DNA from: Kluyvera sp036759925
GTDB taxonomy: Bacteria > Pseudomonadota > Gammaproteobacteria > Enterobacterales > Enterobacteriaceae
DNA: 64,000 nt
Assembly (NCBI RefSeq): GCF_036759925.1
Contig: NZ_JAPKIB010000003.1
Coordinates: forward strand, 62,001 to 126,000
Direction of reading: 5' to 3'
Shown in pieces: positions 1 to 7,142 of this stretch; position 1 is the stretch's first letter, and every line of letters begins with the position of its first letter. Position numbers and translations under genes: made by a program. The notes under the pieces were generated by a model. That model ran no database searches. It was not told the DNA's origin and saw only the letters and a program-made list of their open reading frames with translations.

Positions 1-1
1 C

Positions 2-208
2 GCTGACTACGATACGACGTTGATGGCATGGCATGAACGCTTCCTCGAATGCTGGCCGGAAATCGCGGACAACTATTCTGAACGATTCAAACGCATGTTT
101 AGCTACTATCTCAATGCCTGCGCGGGTGCTTTCCGCGCGCGAGATATTCAGCTCTGGCAGGTGATGTTCTCACGCGGCGTCGAGAGCGGTTTACGCGTCG
201 CCCGCTAA
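2..208 (+). CDS. cfa: Cyclopropane-fatty-acyl-phospholipid synthase, C-terminal end (partial)
   Basis: The frame open from base 2 encodes the last 68 residues of Cfa, entering as ADYDTTLMAWHERF and ending RGVESGLRVAR, which matches the E. coli Cfa C-terminus. Cfa uses S-adenosylmethionine to add a methylene bridge to cis double bonds of membrane phospholipid acyl chains, mainly on entry to stationary phase; it acts at the inner membrane. The catalytic SAM-binding part lies outside the window, so activity cannot be judged here. The neighbours ribC and mdtK follow in the E. coli order cfa-ribC-mdtK, which supports the call. The gene is convergent with ribC and ends just before a strong bidirectional hairpin. 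Confidence 0.95.
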   Translation, partial: ADYDTTLMAWHERFLECWPEIADNYSERFKRMFSYYLNACAGAFRARDIQLWQVMFSRGVESGLRVAR

Positions 209-212
209 AAAC

Positions 213-246
213 AAAAAAGCCCGGAGCAAAATGCCCGGGCTTTTTT
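213..246. terminator. Bidirectional intrinsic terminator between cfa and ribC
   Basis: An A-run, a GC stem (AAGCCCGG with CCGGGCTT, loop AGCAAAATGC) and a T-run sit between the convergent stop codons of cfa and ribC. The A/T tracts on both sides allow termination in both directions. Confidence 0.9.
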
Positions 247-250
247 ATGC

Positions 251-889
251 TTATTCCGCTGCAGCCTGCTGCGCTGCCGCTTCTTTTGCCGCCATCACGC
301 GCTCAACGGTGTCCACTACCGCCTGCGTTTGCGGGTCGATTTCGATGTTCACGCGGTCGCCCAGGCGTTTTTTGCCAAGCGTGGTGCGCTCCAGCGTTTC
401 CGGGATCAGGTGAACGCAGAAACGCGTAGCCGTCACTTCACCCACCGTCAGGCTGATACCGTCGATACCGATGAAACCTTTATACAGGACATACTTCATC
501 AGCGTTGGGTCCTGGATTTTAAACCAGATCTGCTTATTGTTTTCGGAGGTCAGGATTTTAGACACTTCCGCCGTGGTCATAATATGACCCGACATTAAAT
601 GACCGCCAATCTCATCGCTGAACTTCGCCGCACGCTCAACGTTGACCAGGTCGCCCTCTTTCACCTCACCCAGATTGGTAATGCGCAGCGTCTCTTTCAT
701 CAGATCAAAACTGATCTGGTCGCCGTTAATTTCCGTGACCGTTAAGCAGCAGCCGTTGTGTGCAACCGATGCGCCCGTCTCAAGGCCAGCCAGCATGTGT
801 TCCGGCAGCGCCACAACGTGGGTACGGAAGTTCGGTTTCTCATCAATGGACACGATTTTTGCCGTGCCCTGCACAATACCAGTGAACAT
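251..889 (-). CDS. ribC: Riboflavin synthase alpha chain
   Basis: Catalyses dismutation of two 6,7-dimethyl-8-ribityllumazine molecules to riboflavin plus a pyrimidinedione, the last step of riboflavin synthesis in the cytosol. The 212-residue product begins with the invariant MFTGIVQG of the family and has the two lumazine-binding repeats in tandem: about residues 1-97 (GCCLTV motif) and 98-190 (GHLMSGHI, then GISLTVGEV). The tail is Ala-rich (AAKEAAAQQAAAE), as in enterobacterial homologues. The gene is also called ribE in some annotations. It converges on cfa and diverges from mdtK, as in E. coli. No FMN riboswitch is seen upstream; in enterobacteria that element belongs to ribB. Confidence 0.96.
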   Translation of the reverse strand: MFTGIVQGTAKIVSIDEKPNFRTHVVALPEHMLAGLETGASVAHNGCCLTVTEINGDQISFDLMKETLRITNLGEVKEGDLVNVERAAKFSDEIGGHLMSGHIMTTAEVSKILTSENNKQIWFKIQDPTLMKYVLYKGFIGIDGISLTVGEVTATRFCVHLIPETLERTTLGKKRLGDRVNIEIDPQTQAVVDTVERVMAAKEAAAQQAAAE

Positions 890-1140
890 GCAGTTAACTC
901 CTGTTGATAATCATTACGGTACGTCTACCGATTCGTCTGCTACGCACAATAGCAGTTGAGAAAACAGGTTGCTACCTTCCCCGGCGCTCCACCTATTTTT
1001 TGACTAGATTAAAAGCAAATCCTCGCTACAATAATGGAGAAAATCCTCTATTTATTCTTCTTGCTGCCGGTTAAGGCGGCTTTTCTGTCTCCCGTACCCG
1101 GCGTACGGCGAGAATAAATAACAACAATACAGGTGTTCAC
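890..1140. promoter_or_regulatory. Divergent ribC/mdtK promoter region with a hairpin in the mdtK leader
   Basis: This 251-bp gap holds the promoters of two divergent genes. On the mdtK side a short GC hairpin (around 1066-1080, GCCG/CGGC arms) followed by TTTTCTGT lies about 55 bp before the mdtK start and could weakly terminate or attenuate. The stem is short, so this is only a suggestion. No coding sequence is supported here. Confidence 0.4.
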
Positions 1141-2514
1141 GTGCAGAAGTACTTTAGTGAAGCGCGTCAGTTATTAGCGCTGGCTATCCCGGTTATCCTC
1201 GCGCAGGTTGCTCAAACCTCGATGGGCTTTGTCGACACGGTTATGGCGGGTGGCTACAGCGCCACCGACATGGCCGCCGTAGCCATCGGTACCTCTATCT
1301 GGCTGCCGGCGATCCTCTTTGGTCACGGCTTACTTCTGGCCCTCACTCCGGTGATTGCCCAGCTCAACGGCTCCGGTCGCCGCGACCGTATCGCACAGCA
1401 GGTTCGTCAGGGGTTCTGGCTGGCCGGACTCGTCTCCGTATTAATTATGGTCGTGCTATGGAACGCGGGGTATATCATCCGCTCAATGCATAACATCGAC
1501 CCGGCGCTGGCGGATAAAGCGGTCGGCTACCTGCGCGCCCTGTTATGGGGGGCGCCGGGCTACCTGTGCTTCCAGGTGGCGCGTAACCAGTGTGAAGGGC
1601 TGGCGAAAACCAAGCCCGGCATGGTGATGGGCTTTATCGGCCTGCTGGTTAACATTCCGGTCAACTACATCTTTATTTACGGCCACTTCGGTATGCCAGA
1701 ACTTGGTGGCGTGGGCTGCGGCGTCGCCACCGCCTCGGTCTACTGGGTGATGTTCTTCAGCATGTTCTACTACGTCCGCCATGCGGGTTCGATGCGAGAC
1801 ATCCGTAATAAAGAACGTTTTGCTCGCCCGGATACGGCCATCCTGAAACGTCTGGTTTCTCTGGGATTACCCATCGCGCTGGCGCTGTTCTTTGAAGTCA
1901 CGCTGTTCGCCGTGGTGGCGCTGCTGGTCTCTCCGCTGGGGATCGTTGACGTTGCTGGACACCAGATTGCACTGAACTTTAGCTCGCTGATGTTCGTACT
2001 GCCAATGTCGTTGGCGGCAGCGGTGACCATCCGCGTGGGCTTCCGTCTTGGGCAGGGTTCTACGCCGGATGCGCAGGTTTCCGCGCGTACCGGGCTCGGC
2101 GTCGGCGTGTGCATGGCGATGTGTACGGCCATTTTTACCACCCTGATGCGTACGCACATCGCGCTGCTGTACAACGATAATCCGGAAGTGGTGACGCTTG
2201 CCGCCCAATTGATGTTGCTGGCGGCGCTGTATCAGATTTCTGACTCGGTGCAGGTTATCGGCAGCGGTATTCTGCGCGGTTATAAAGATACCCGCTCGAT
2301 CTTCTTTATTACCTTTATCGCCTACTGGGTGCTGGGGCTTCCGTGCGGCTACGTGCTGGCGCTGACCGATATCGTGGTTCCGCGAATGGGTCCGGCGGGC
2401 TTCTGGTGGGGCTTTATTATTGGTCTGACGTCGGCGGCGGTGCTGATGATGCTGAGAATGCGTTTCCTGCAGCGTCAACCGGATGTGGTGATTCTTCAGC
2501 GCGCCTCGCGTTAA
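1141..2514 (+). CDS. mdtK: MATE-family multidrug efflux transporter MdtK (NorM)
   Basis: Inner-membrane Na+/H+-coupled exporter of cationic drugs, fluoroquinolones and dyes. The 457-residue protein has the family length and 12 predicted hydrophobic segments in two repeats. It reads almost as E. coli MdtK throughout: N-terminus MQKYFSEARQLLALAIPVIL, conserved DTVMAGGYSATDMAAVA near residue 37, and C-terminus VVILQRASR. Translation starts at GTG, with the same N-terminus as E. coli. It stands alone downstream of the divergent ribC. In E. coli the next genes are ydhQ and the tRNA-Val pair; here zinT takes that place before the tRNAs. Differences from E. coli cluster in cytoplasmic and loop segments near residues 205-230. 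Confidence 0.96.
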   Translation: MQKYFSEARQLLALAIPVILAQVAQTSMGFVDTVMAGGYSATDMAAVAIGTSIWLPAILFGHGLLLALTPVIAQLNGSGRRDRIAQQVRQGFWLAGLVSVLIMVVLWNAGYIIRSMHNIDPALADKAVGYLRALLWGAPGYLCFQVARNQCEGLAKTKPGMVMGFIGLLVNIPVNYIFIYGHFGMPELGGVGCGVATASVYWVMFFSMFYYVRHAGSMRDIRNKERFARPDTAILKRLVSLGLPIALALFFEVTLFAVVALLVSPLGIVDVAGHQIALNFSSLMFVLPMSLAAAVTIRVGFRLGQGSTPDAQVSARTGLGVGVCMAMCTAIFTTLMRTHIALLYNDNPEVVTLAAQLMLLAALYQISDSVQVIGSGILRGYKDTRSIFFITFIAYWVLGLPCGYVLALTDIVVPRMGPAGFWWGFIIGLTSAAVLMMLRMRFLQRQPDVVILQRASR

Positions 2515-2610
2515 TCATCCCGGCGACGTTTCGCCTGGCCGGGCTACACCTCAAACGTAGCCCGGACGAGGTGCAACGCACCGACTCCGGGAAGGCCCCG
2601 GAGTCGATTT
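2515..2610. repeat. REP/BIME-type palindromic element
   Basis: Between the convergent mdtK and zinT genes lie inverted GC-rich modules: GCCGGGCTAC (near 2538) against GTAGCCCGG (near 2557), then a perfect 10-bp stem CGACTCCGGG/CCCGGAGTCG (2582-2606). The GGCCGGGCTAC core recurs near 25370 and 40070. Elements of this kind bind gyrase or IHF, or protect mRNA 3' ends, in enterobacteria. It probably also serves as the 3' end of one or both transcripts. Confidence 0.75.
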
Positions 2611-2612
2611 AC

Positions 2613-3260
2613 TTAGTGATGCAGCATCTCATCAACCACCTGTTTTTTGGTCAACTGATACGGATAATAGGTCGGCCAGTTATCCATTTCTGCCAACAGC
2701 GCGTCCTGAGACTGGTTTCCCATAAAAATGTGGAAATGGCTGGACTTACGCGGGCCAATAATATGGTCGCTGAACTGGACGAACTTCGGCGCAGCGCTGT
2801 TAGCATCCTGACATTCAAACAGATAGCGCACGCCCTTCTTGCCGGAGGTATAGGTCAGAATTTTGTGCCCCGCGTAGCGGTACTGGCATGAGCTCACCTT
2901 GTCGCCCGTATGAAACTCCATCGTACCGTTTTCGATGCCAATCATATTCACATCGGTGGCATAGCCTTTGCGGTAATACTCTTTAATCTGGGCAAACGTT
3001 TTGCGCTTATCTTTATCGGCTTTCTGCTGGAAAACCGGATCCAGGTCACCGGACAGCAGCAGGCCGTTCACCGACTCCCACATGCCCTCCCAGTCCTTCA
3101 GGTCGCGATCTTTGACGTCGCTGTCGTTGAATATGCCCTCGGCTGCTTTTTGCTCCACTGCGGTTAACGGCTGCCCGTGATCGTGATGACCATGGGCGAA
3201 TGCCTGCCCAGCCATCACCAGCGCACCTACAGCCAGCGTCACTTTACCCAGAAGTTTCAT
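2613..3260 (-). CDS. zinT: Periplasmic zinc/cadmium-binding protein ZinT
   Basis: Periplasmic metal chaperone (formerly YodA) made under zinc starvation, which passes zinc to the ZnuABC importer. The 215-residue product has a Sec signal peptide (MKLLGKVTLAVGALVMAGQAFA) followed at once by a His-rich metal-binding tract (HGHHDHG). The body is a lipocalin-like ZinT domain with conserved DWEGMWESVN, the cysteine pair SSCQYRY ... FECQD, and the metal site motif SSHFHIFMG. A consensus Zur operator lies about 30 bp upstream of the start, so repression by Zn-Zur is well supported. In E. coli zinT sits elsewhere on the chromosome; its place between mdtK and the valine tRNAs differs. Confidence 0.96.
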   Translation of the reverse strand: MKLLGKVTLAVGALVMAGQAFAHGHHDHGQPLTAVEQKAAEGIFNDSDVKDRDLKDWEGMWESVNGLLLSGDLDPVFQQKADKDKRKTFAQIKEYYRKGYATDVNMIGIENGTMEFHTGDKVSSCQYRYAGHKILTYTSGKKGVRYLFECQDANSAAPKFVQFSDHIIGPRKSSHFHIFMGNQSQDALLAEMDNWPTYYPYQLTKKQVVDEMLHH

Positions 3261-3291
3261 GATTATTTATCCTTATCTGATGCGAGAAAAT

Positions 3292-3314
3292 GAGATGTTA
3301 TATTATAACAATTC
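3292..3314. promoter_or_regulatory. Zur operator upstream of zinT
   Basis: The 23-mer has the core ATGTTATA-T-TATAACA, nearly matching the enterobacterial Zur consensus GAAATGTTATANTATAACATTTC; only the outer bases vary. It overlaps the region expected for the zinT promoter. Confidence 0.9.
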
Positions 3315-3527
3315 ATATCTCAACCACACAGACCGTCCTGATTTTCCCTCGCCTCCATGCGAGCGCTGGGTAAATAAAATGCTGCGAGATCAACGGATTT
3401 TCGCCAGGCACGCTAAAACGCGCGCAATATGGGCAAAAGTTCTCCAGTCGGGTGAAATCACACATTTTCCGCTTGCCACCGACCGCCGCTGCCGCTAATA
3501 TTCGTCCCCGTTGCCGCAAGCAACAAT

Positions 3528-3604
3528 GCGTCTGTAGCTCAGTTGGTTAGAGCACCACCTTGACATGGTGGGGGTCGATGGTTCGAGTCCATTCAGACGC
3601 ACCA
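3528..3604 (+). tRNA. tRNA-Val (anticodon GAC), first copy
   Basis: A 77-nt cloverleaf with encoded CCA. The acceptor stem GCGTCTG pairs with CAGACGC; the anticodon stem CCACC/GGTGG encloses TTGACAT, anticodon GAC, reading GUC/GUU. The D-loop has AGTTGGTT and the T-arm GTTCGAGTC. It corresponds to one of the E. coli valV/valW pair, which lies in the same mdtK neighbourhood. Confidence 0.97.
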
Positions 3605-3609
3605 TTAAT

Positions 3610-3686
3610 GCGTTTATAGCTCAGTTGGTTAGAGCACCACCTTGACATGGTGGGGGTCGTTGGTTCGAGTCCAATTAAACGCACCA
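3610..3686 (+). tRNA. tRNA-Val (anticodon GAC), second, sequence-variant copy
   Basis: 77 nt, five bases after the first copy. It has the same anticodon and core, but the acceptor stem is GCGTTTA/TAAACGC instead of GCGTCTG/CAGACGC, and the T-stem is TTGG/CCAA instead of ATGG/CCAT. All changes are compensated, so the stems stay paired. E. coli carries the equivalent pair of tRNA-Val2A and 2B isodecoders. Confidence 0.97.
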
Positions 3687-3690
3687 TTAT

Positions 3691-3867
3691 GCGTCTGTAG
3701 CTCAGTTGGTTAGAGCACCACCTTGACATGGTGGGGGTCGATGGNNNNNNNNNNNNNNNNNNNNNNNNNNNNNNNNNNNNNNNNNNNNNNNNNNNNNNNN
3801 NNNNNNNNNNNNNNNNNNNNNNNNNNNNNNNNNNNNNNNNNNNGTTCGAGTCCATTCAGACGCACCA
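3691..3867 (+). tRNA. tRNA-Val (anticodon GAC), third copy interrupted by an assembly gap
   Basis: The first 54 nt (3691-3744) are identical to the first copy through the T-arm GATGG. After the N-run, 3844-3867 supply GTTCGAGTCC and the 3' acceptor strand CAGACGC with ACCA. The two halves match the first copy, but both contain the same single G at the junction, so they overlap by one base. They may belong to one tRNA, or to two copies with others missing between. Confidence 0.8.
3745..3843. other. Assembly gap (99 Ns) inside the tRNA-Val array
   Basis: An unbroken N run lying exactly in the T-arm of the third valine tRNA. Its position in a near-identical tandem repeat suggests an unresolved repeat rather than real unique sequence. 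The number of tRNA-Val copies is therefore unknown. Confidence 0.98.
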
Positions 3868-3988
3868 TTCTGTTTTATCTCCGAAATATCCCTCTCAAGC
3901 ATTTATTTAAAACCGTTATGTTGCCATCATTTCATTCGCGTCTGTTGTGCAGCGAAATGGGAAGGTTTTCACCCTCCCGGAAAATACG

Positions 3989-4753
3989 CTATTCCGCCCT
4001 TTCGATGCGGATATTACCGTTATCGAAATCCACCGTCTGGGTATCCGGACTCACCACCATCACATCAATTTCTTCGCAGGAAACCACTTTATAGCGGGCG
4101 ACCTGGGCGATTTTTTCTGCCGTCACGGCGGTAATCACCTCATTGCTCTGCGCGATGACCTGCTTCTTAAAACAGGCATCTTCATAATAGACCGCACTTA
4201 ATCCCGCCTGCAGATCCAAGCCGCAGACGCCGACAAACGCCTGCTCAAAAACCATCTCCCGCACCTGATTCACCGTGTCTGAGCTGAGCGTACTTCCCGT
4301 TTTCGGATTCACTTTACCGCCCAGAAGAATCAGTTCACCGTGGGTTCTGGCGCCTAATGCCGCAGCAATTTGCGGGCAGTTGGTGACAATCGTCAGTTCA
4401 ATATCCTCAGGAATAAACGCCGCCATCGCCAGGTAGGTTGAGCCGGAATCAATAAAGACGCAGGATTCTGGCTTCAGCAGTTCGGCGCATTTGCGACCCA
4501 CCAGCGACTTCTCAGAGACGTTTTGTTCAATGCGCGAGGCCAACGGGCTTGAGGCAATCAGCTGACTAACTGCGCCGCCGTAGACCTTCTTGCACACCCC
4601 CTGACGCGCCAGCTCCTGCAGGTCGCGACGAATCGTATGTTCTGAAACGCCAAGCTGTCGTGCCACATCAGCCCCAATCACCCGGCCGGTTTTCATCAGC
4701 AGCTGGTGAATAAACGCCTGTCGCTGATCGGGTAAAGCATCATAATCAATCAA
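3989..4753 (-). CDS. DeoR/GlpR-family transcriptional regulator
   Basis: The N-terminal DeoR helix-turn-helix covers about residues 5-60: QRQAFIHQLLMKTGRV, then LGVSEHTIRRDLQELARQG and the VYGGAV end-motif. After it comes a DeoR sugar-phosphate sensor domain with DSGSTYLAMA, VTNCPQIA and LLGGKV. Such proteins usually repress an adjacent sugar or nucleoside gene set and release DNA on binding a phosphorylated ligand. An upstream ATG at 4786 lacks a ribosome site; the TTG at 4753 follows GGGAGG at good spacing and gives MIDYDALPDQRQ, so I chose it. It diverges from the 4861 and 5362 genes, which are its likely targets. The ligand is unknown. Confidence 0.85.
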   Translation of the reverse strand: MIDYDALPDQRQAFIHQLLMKTGRVIGADVARQLGVSEHTIRRDLQELARQGVCKKVYGGAVSQLIASSPLASRIEQNVSEKSLVGRKCAELLKPESCVFIDSGSTYLAMAAFIPEDIELTIVTNCPQIAAALGARTHGELILLGGKVNPKTGSTLSSDTVNQVREMVFEQAFVGVCGLDLQAGLSAVYYEDACFKKQVIAQSNEVITAVTAEKIAQVARYKVVSCEEIDVMVVSPDTQTVDFDNGNIRIERAE

Positions 4754-4860
4754 GGCAACCTCCCACAAACGATCAATATATTGCACAATCTATCACAATG
4801 TATCATAGTGGCGCTATCTGTTAGCCCACTGTTGCCGTCAGGCAGGACTCTCCCGACATC

Positions 4861-5274
4861 ATGGAGCATCGTGTGTGCATCACCTTACCTCAGGGTTTGA
4901 GCGCTCATCTACAGCAGCTTGAGCAGCGGACCCACGCCTGGTTTAGCGCTCAGCCGGTCGCCTGCGCGGAAGACATGTTCATTAAGTACTACTACGAATC
5001 GCGGCGCGGCAGCCTGAAACCGCTGTACGCCACGCTTATTCAGCACGCCCGCGAGCAGCACATCGTCATTCAATCGGCCATCACGGACTGCCTGACCCGC
5101 GCGGTTTCCGCCAGCATACAGGCGCCGGGGCGCGCCGTGCGTCTGGTCCTCGGGATATTGACTTACTGGCTCTCGCAGTATCATTGCGGGCAACACCGCG
5201 AGCTTCCCGAACCCCGTGAAGCGCGCGATATCATCGCCGGGATCTTACAAGATACGGTGATCTCCGTCGGCTAA
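4861..5274 (+). CDS. Conserved-looking small protein of unknown function
   Basis: 137 residues that I do not recognise. It looks soluble and cytosolic, rich in Gln, His and Arg, with no signal peptide and one moderately hydrophobic stretch (AVRLVLGILTYWLSQY, near residue 95). It lies between a divergent DeoR regulator and a phosphoribosyltransferase-like gene transcribed the same way, so it is probably co-expressed with the latter (87 bp apart). The ribosome site before the ATG is weak (AGGACT), so the true start could differ. Codon use resembles the neighbours, and third-position GC preference supports real coding. Confidence 0.65.
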   Translation: MEHRVCITLPQGLSAHLQQLEQRTHAWFSAQPVACAEDMFIKYYYESRRGSLKPLYATLIQHAREQHIVIQSAITDCLTRAVSASIQAPGRAVRLVLGILTYWLSQYHCGQHRELPEPREARDIIAGILQDTVISVG

Positions 5275-5361
5275 ACGTCGGCCGACATTTTCCGGGCAAT
5301 ATCGTGACGTTTATTCATAGCCATCATGCTCGATTGTGATGGATTCACACCAGGAGTTAAC

Positions 5362-5880
5362 ATGAGCAATCACCGTATCGGCGAAATTATCCTTGATGAA
5401 GCAGCGATTGCGACAGGCGTTCGCAACGTAGCAGCGCAGCTAAACCGCGATTTTCGCGATGCCGTGGTCATTACCGTGGTGCCCGGCGGGATCCTCTTCA
5501 CCGCCGACCTCACCCGGCAATTAGATTTTGATATCAGCATGGATTATATCTCCTGCCCCCATACGCCGGGCGACCGCCATAACGGCTCGACCATCGTCTA
5601 TCACCAGAATATTGATATCACCAACCGAGACGTCATCGTGATTGATGACGCGATTGAATCCGGCGGCACCATGAAGCGTCTGGTCGCACACCTGGCAGAA
5701 CACTATCGCCCCGCTTCCGTGTCAGTTGCGGTGCTGTTCGTGAAGCCGGGTCGCGTGGCAATCCCGGTAAAGCAGTACTACGCATGGGAGATGGAGAATG
5801 ACGATCTGCTGGTGGGCTATGGGATGCCGTGGGAGAACAAATACCGTAATCGGCCCAATGTGGCTCGGCTGATAAAATAA
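5362..5880 (+). CDS. Phosphoribosyltransferase-domain protein (hypoxanthine-type)
   Basis: 172 residues with a type I phosphoribosyltransferase fold. The PRPP-binding loop is VIVIDDAIESGGTMKRL (about residues 91-107), with the two acidic residues followed by a Gly-rich turn. An earlier segment, VVITVVPGGILFTADL, occupies the place of the PPi loop. The C-terminus YAWEMENDDLLVGYGMPWENKYRN resembles the hood region of hypoxanthine phosphoribosyltransferases (cf. VGYGLDY). It likely acts on a purine-like base, but the substrate is not proven. The ATG at 5362 follows CAGGAG and is preferred over the in-frame start at 5326. Its DeoR neighbour suggests control by a phosphosugar. It is shorter than and distinct from E. 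coli Hpt and Gpt. Confidence 0.8.
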   Translation: MSNHRIGEIILDEAAIATGVRNVAAQLNRDFRDAVVITVVPGGILFTADLTRQLDFDISMDYISCPHTPGDRHNGSTIVYHQNIDITNRDVIVIDDAIESGGTMKRLVAHLAEHYRPASVSVAVLFVKPGRVAIPVKQYYAWEMENDDLLVGYGMPWENKYRNRPNVARLIK

Positions 5881-5892
5881 TTCATTTTTTGT

Positions 5893-5920
5893 GCATCCGT
5901 TTCCTTTCTTCATTCGTATT
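5893..5920 (+). promoter_or_regulatory. Candidate ECF-sigma promoter before the fasciclin gene
   Basis: GCATCC (5893-5898), a 16-base spacer and CGTATT (5915-5920) resemble the mycobacterial SigK promoter pattern CCATCC-N16/17-CCGAAT, and lie 54 bp upstream of the fasciclin start. The sigma factor encoded just downstream could recognise it. The match is partial and the assignment is inferred from context. Confidence 0.4.
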
Positions 5921-5973
5921 AACAGATGAGGGCACATAAACCCTTCCTAAAACAACCAATGAGGGAAGTGAAA

Positions 5974-6534
5974 ATGAAACAATTTCTTAAAACGATGCTT
6001 TTTTCTACCCTGATCGTCAACGGTGCTGCTCAGGCGGCAATGATGGATAACAGCACGGTAATGGTCGGTGGTGCTGCCATGTACCCCTCTAAAAATATTG
6101 TGCAGAACGCCGTGAATTCGAAGGATCACACCACGCTGGTCGCGGCAGTCAAAGCCGCAGGGCTGGTGCCAACGCTGGAAGGCGCTGGGCCGTTTACCGT
6201 CTTTGCCCCAACCAATACGGCGTTTGAAAAACTGCCAGCAGGCACCGTCGACTCGCTGCTTAAACCGGAAAACAAACAAAAACTCACCAGCGTGCTCACC
6301 TATCATGTGGTCTCAGGGAAACTCGATATGAAAGCGCTGGAGAAAAAAATTAAAGCCGGCGGCGGGAAGGCGGAGCTGAAAACCGTTAACGGCGAATCGC
6401 TGTGGGTGATGGCAAACGGGCCGCACAATATTCAGATTAAAGACGTGCGCGGCAACATCGCCAATATCACCACCTATGACGTGAATCAGAGTAACGGTGT
6501 GATCGACGTTATCGATACTGTGCTGATGCCGTAA
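5974..6534 (+). CDS. Exported fasciclin (FAS1)-domain protein
   Basis: The 186-residue product starts at the ATG after GAGGG; upstream in-frame codons lack a ribosome site. A Sec signal peptide (MKQFLKTMLFSTLIVNGAAQAA) precedes a single FAS1 domain from about residue 40 to the end. The family H1 motif is GPFTVFAPTNTAFEKLP, the H2 region is LTYHVVSGKLD, and the closing strand is GVIDVIDTVLMP. FAS1 proteins are secreted or periplasmic adhesion or envelope proteins whose bacterial role is poorly known. It is followed by an ECF sigma gene and its anti-sigma gene. The same set (sigK, rskA and the FAS1 antigens mpt70/mpt83) exists in Mycobacterium tuberculosis, suggesting this protein is the sigma factor's main output. 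Confidence 0.9.
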   Translation: MKQFLKTMLFSTLIVNGAAQAAMMDNSTVMVGGAAMYPSKNIVQNAVNSKDHTTLVAAVKAAGLVPTLEGAGPFTVFAPTNTAFEKLPAGTVDSLLKPENKQKLTSVLTYHVVSGKLDMKALEKKIKAGGGKAELKTVNGESLWVMANGPHNIQIKDVRGNIANITTYDVNQSNGVIDVIDTVLMP

Positions 6535-6551
6535 AGCATTGCCTATACTGA

Positions 6552-6582
6552 GTGCAGCCACTCCTGGTGTGGCTGCACCTTT
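6552..6582 (+). terminator. Perfect 10-bp hairpin between fasciclin and sigma genes
   Basis: GTGCAGCCAC and GTGGCTGCAC with a 7-base loop, followed by CCTTTAAG, lie between the fasciclin stop and the sigma-factor ribosome site. The T-tract is poor, so it may act as a partial terminator giving less sigma-factor mRNA than fasciclin mRNA. Confidence 0.55.
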
Positions 6583-6593
6583 AAGGGAAGCCG

Positions 6594-7142
6594 ATGACAG
6601 CCAATGTGCCTCATATTCATGCCGGATTAATGAACCAGATAGCCTGCGGCGATAAAGATGCCCTGGCGCAGCTCTATCATCTCCTCGCTCCCAAACTGCT
6701 GGGCATCATTCTGCGCATGGTCAGACGGCGTGACTGGGCCGAAGAGATCCTCCACGATACCTTTATTCAAATCTGGCAATCGGCCATCTATTACGACGAG
6801 CAGCGCAGCGAACCGCAAATCTGGCTCTGCCATATCGCCAGAAATCGCGCGATTGATTATTTGCGCAAGCATGAGCATCGCTGTTGTTCGGTTGAGGAGA
6901 TAAGCGAAGCCGAGGACGGTTTTCAAGCGCTGCCGCCCGGCGACGATGTGCATCAGGAGGCGCGTCGGCTTCATCACTGCATGGACCATTTACCCGCCGA
7001 GCAGCGCCAAAGCATCGCACTGGCCTATTATCGCGGCCTGTCGCAAACCGAAATTGCTCTGTCGATGAACCAACCGGAAGGCACGGTAAAAAGCTGGATC
7101 CGCCGCGCGTTGACGCACCTCAGGGAGTGTATTGGCCTATGA
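6594..7142 (+). CDS. ECF-type RNA polymerase sigma factor (SigK-like)
   Basis: 182-residue extracytoplasmic-function sigma factor. Region 2 (about residues 25-95) contains DWAEEILHDTFIQIWQSA, the core-binding and -10 recognition helix, and ARNRAIDYLRKH. Region 4 (about 125-180) contains LPAEQRQSIALAYYRGLSQTEIA and MNQPEGTVKSWIRRALTHLR, the -35 recognition helix-turn-helix. It directs RNA polymerase to stress-type promoters when released from its anti-sigma partner. Its stop codon overlaps the anti-sigma start (ATGA), the usual translational coupling of such pairs. The ATG at 6594 follows AAGGGA. It is not RpoE or FecI of E. coli, and the linked fasciclin gene and RskA-type partner point to the SigK group. 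Confidence 0.92.
   Translation: MTANVPHIHAGLMNQIACGDKDALAQLYHLLAPKLLGIILRMVRRRDWAEEILHDTFIQIWQSAIYYDEQRSEPQIWLCHIARNRAIDYLRKHEHRCCSVEEISEAEDGFQALPPGDDVHQEARRLHHCMDHLPAEQRQSIALAYYRGLSQTEIALSMNQPEGTVKSWIRRALTHLRECIGL

Noticed and set aside
1062..1090. Possible attenuator or riboswitch in the mdtK leader
   Set aside because: The stem is only about 4 bp with a mixed T-tract, and no known riboswitch core is visible; kept only as a remark on the region.
3547..3902. Open frames on both strands through the tRNA array and N gap
   Set aside because: They are read through tRNA genes and unknown bases; no start context and no protein similarity.
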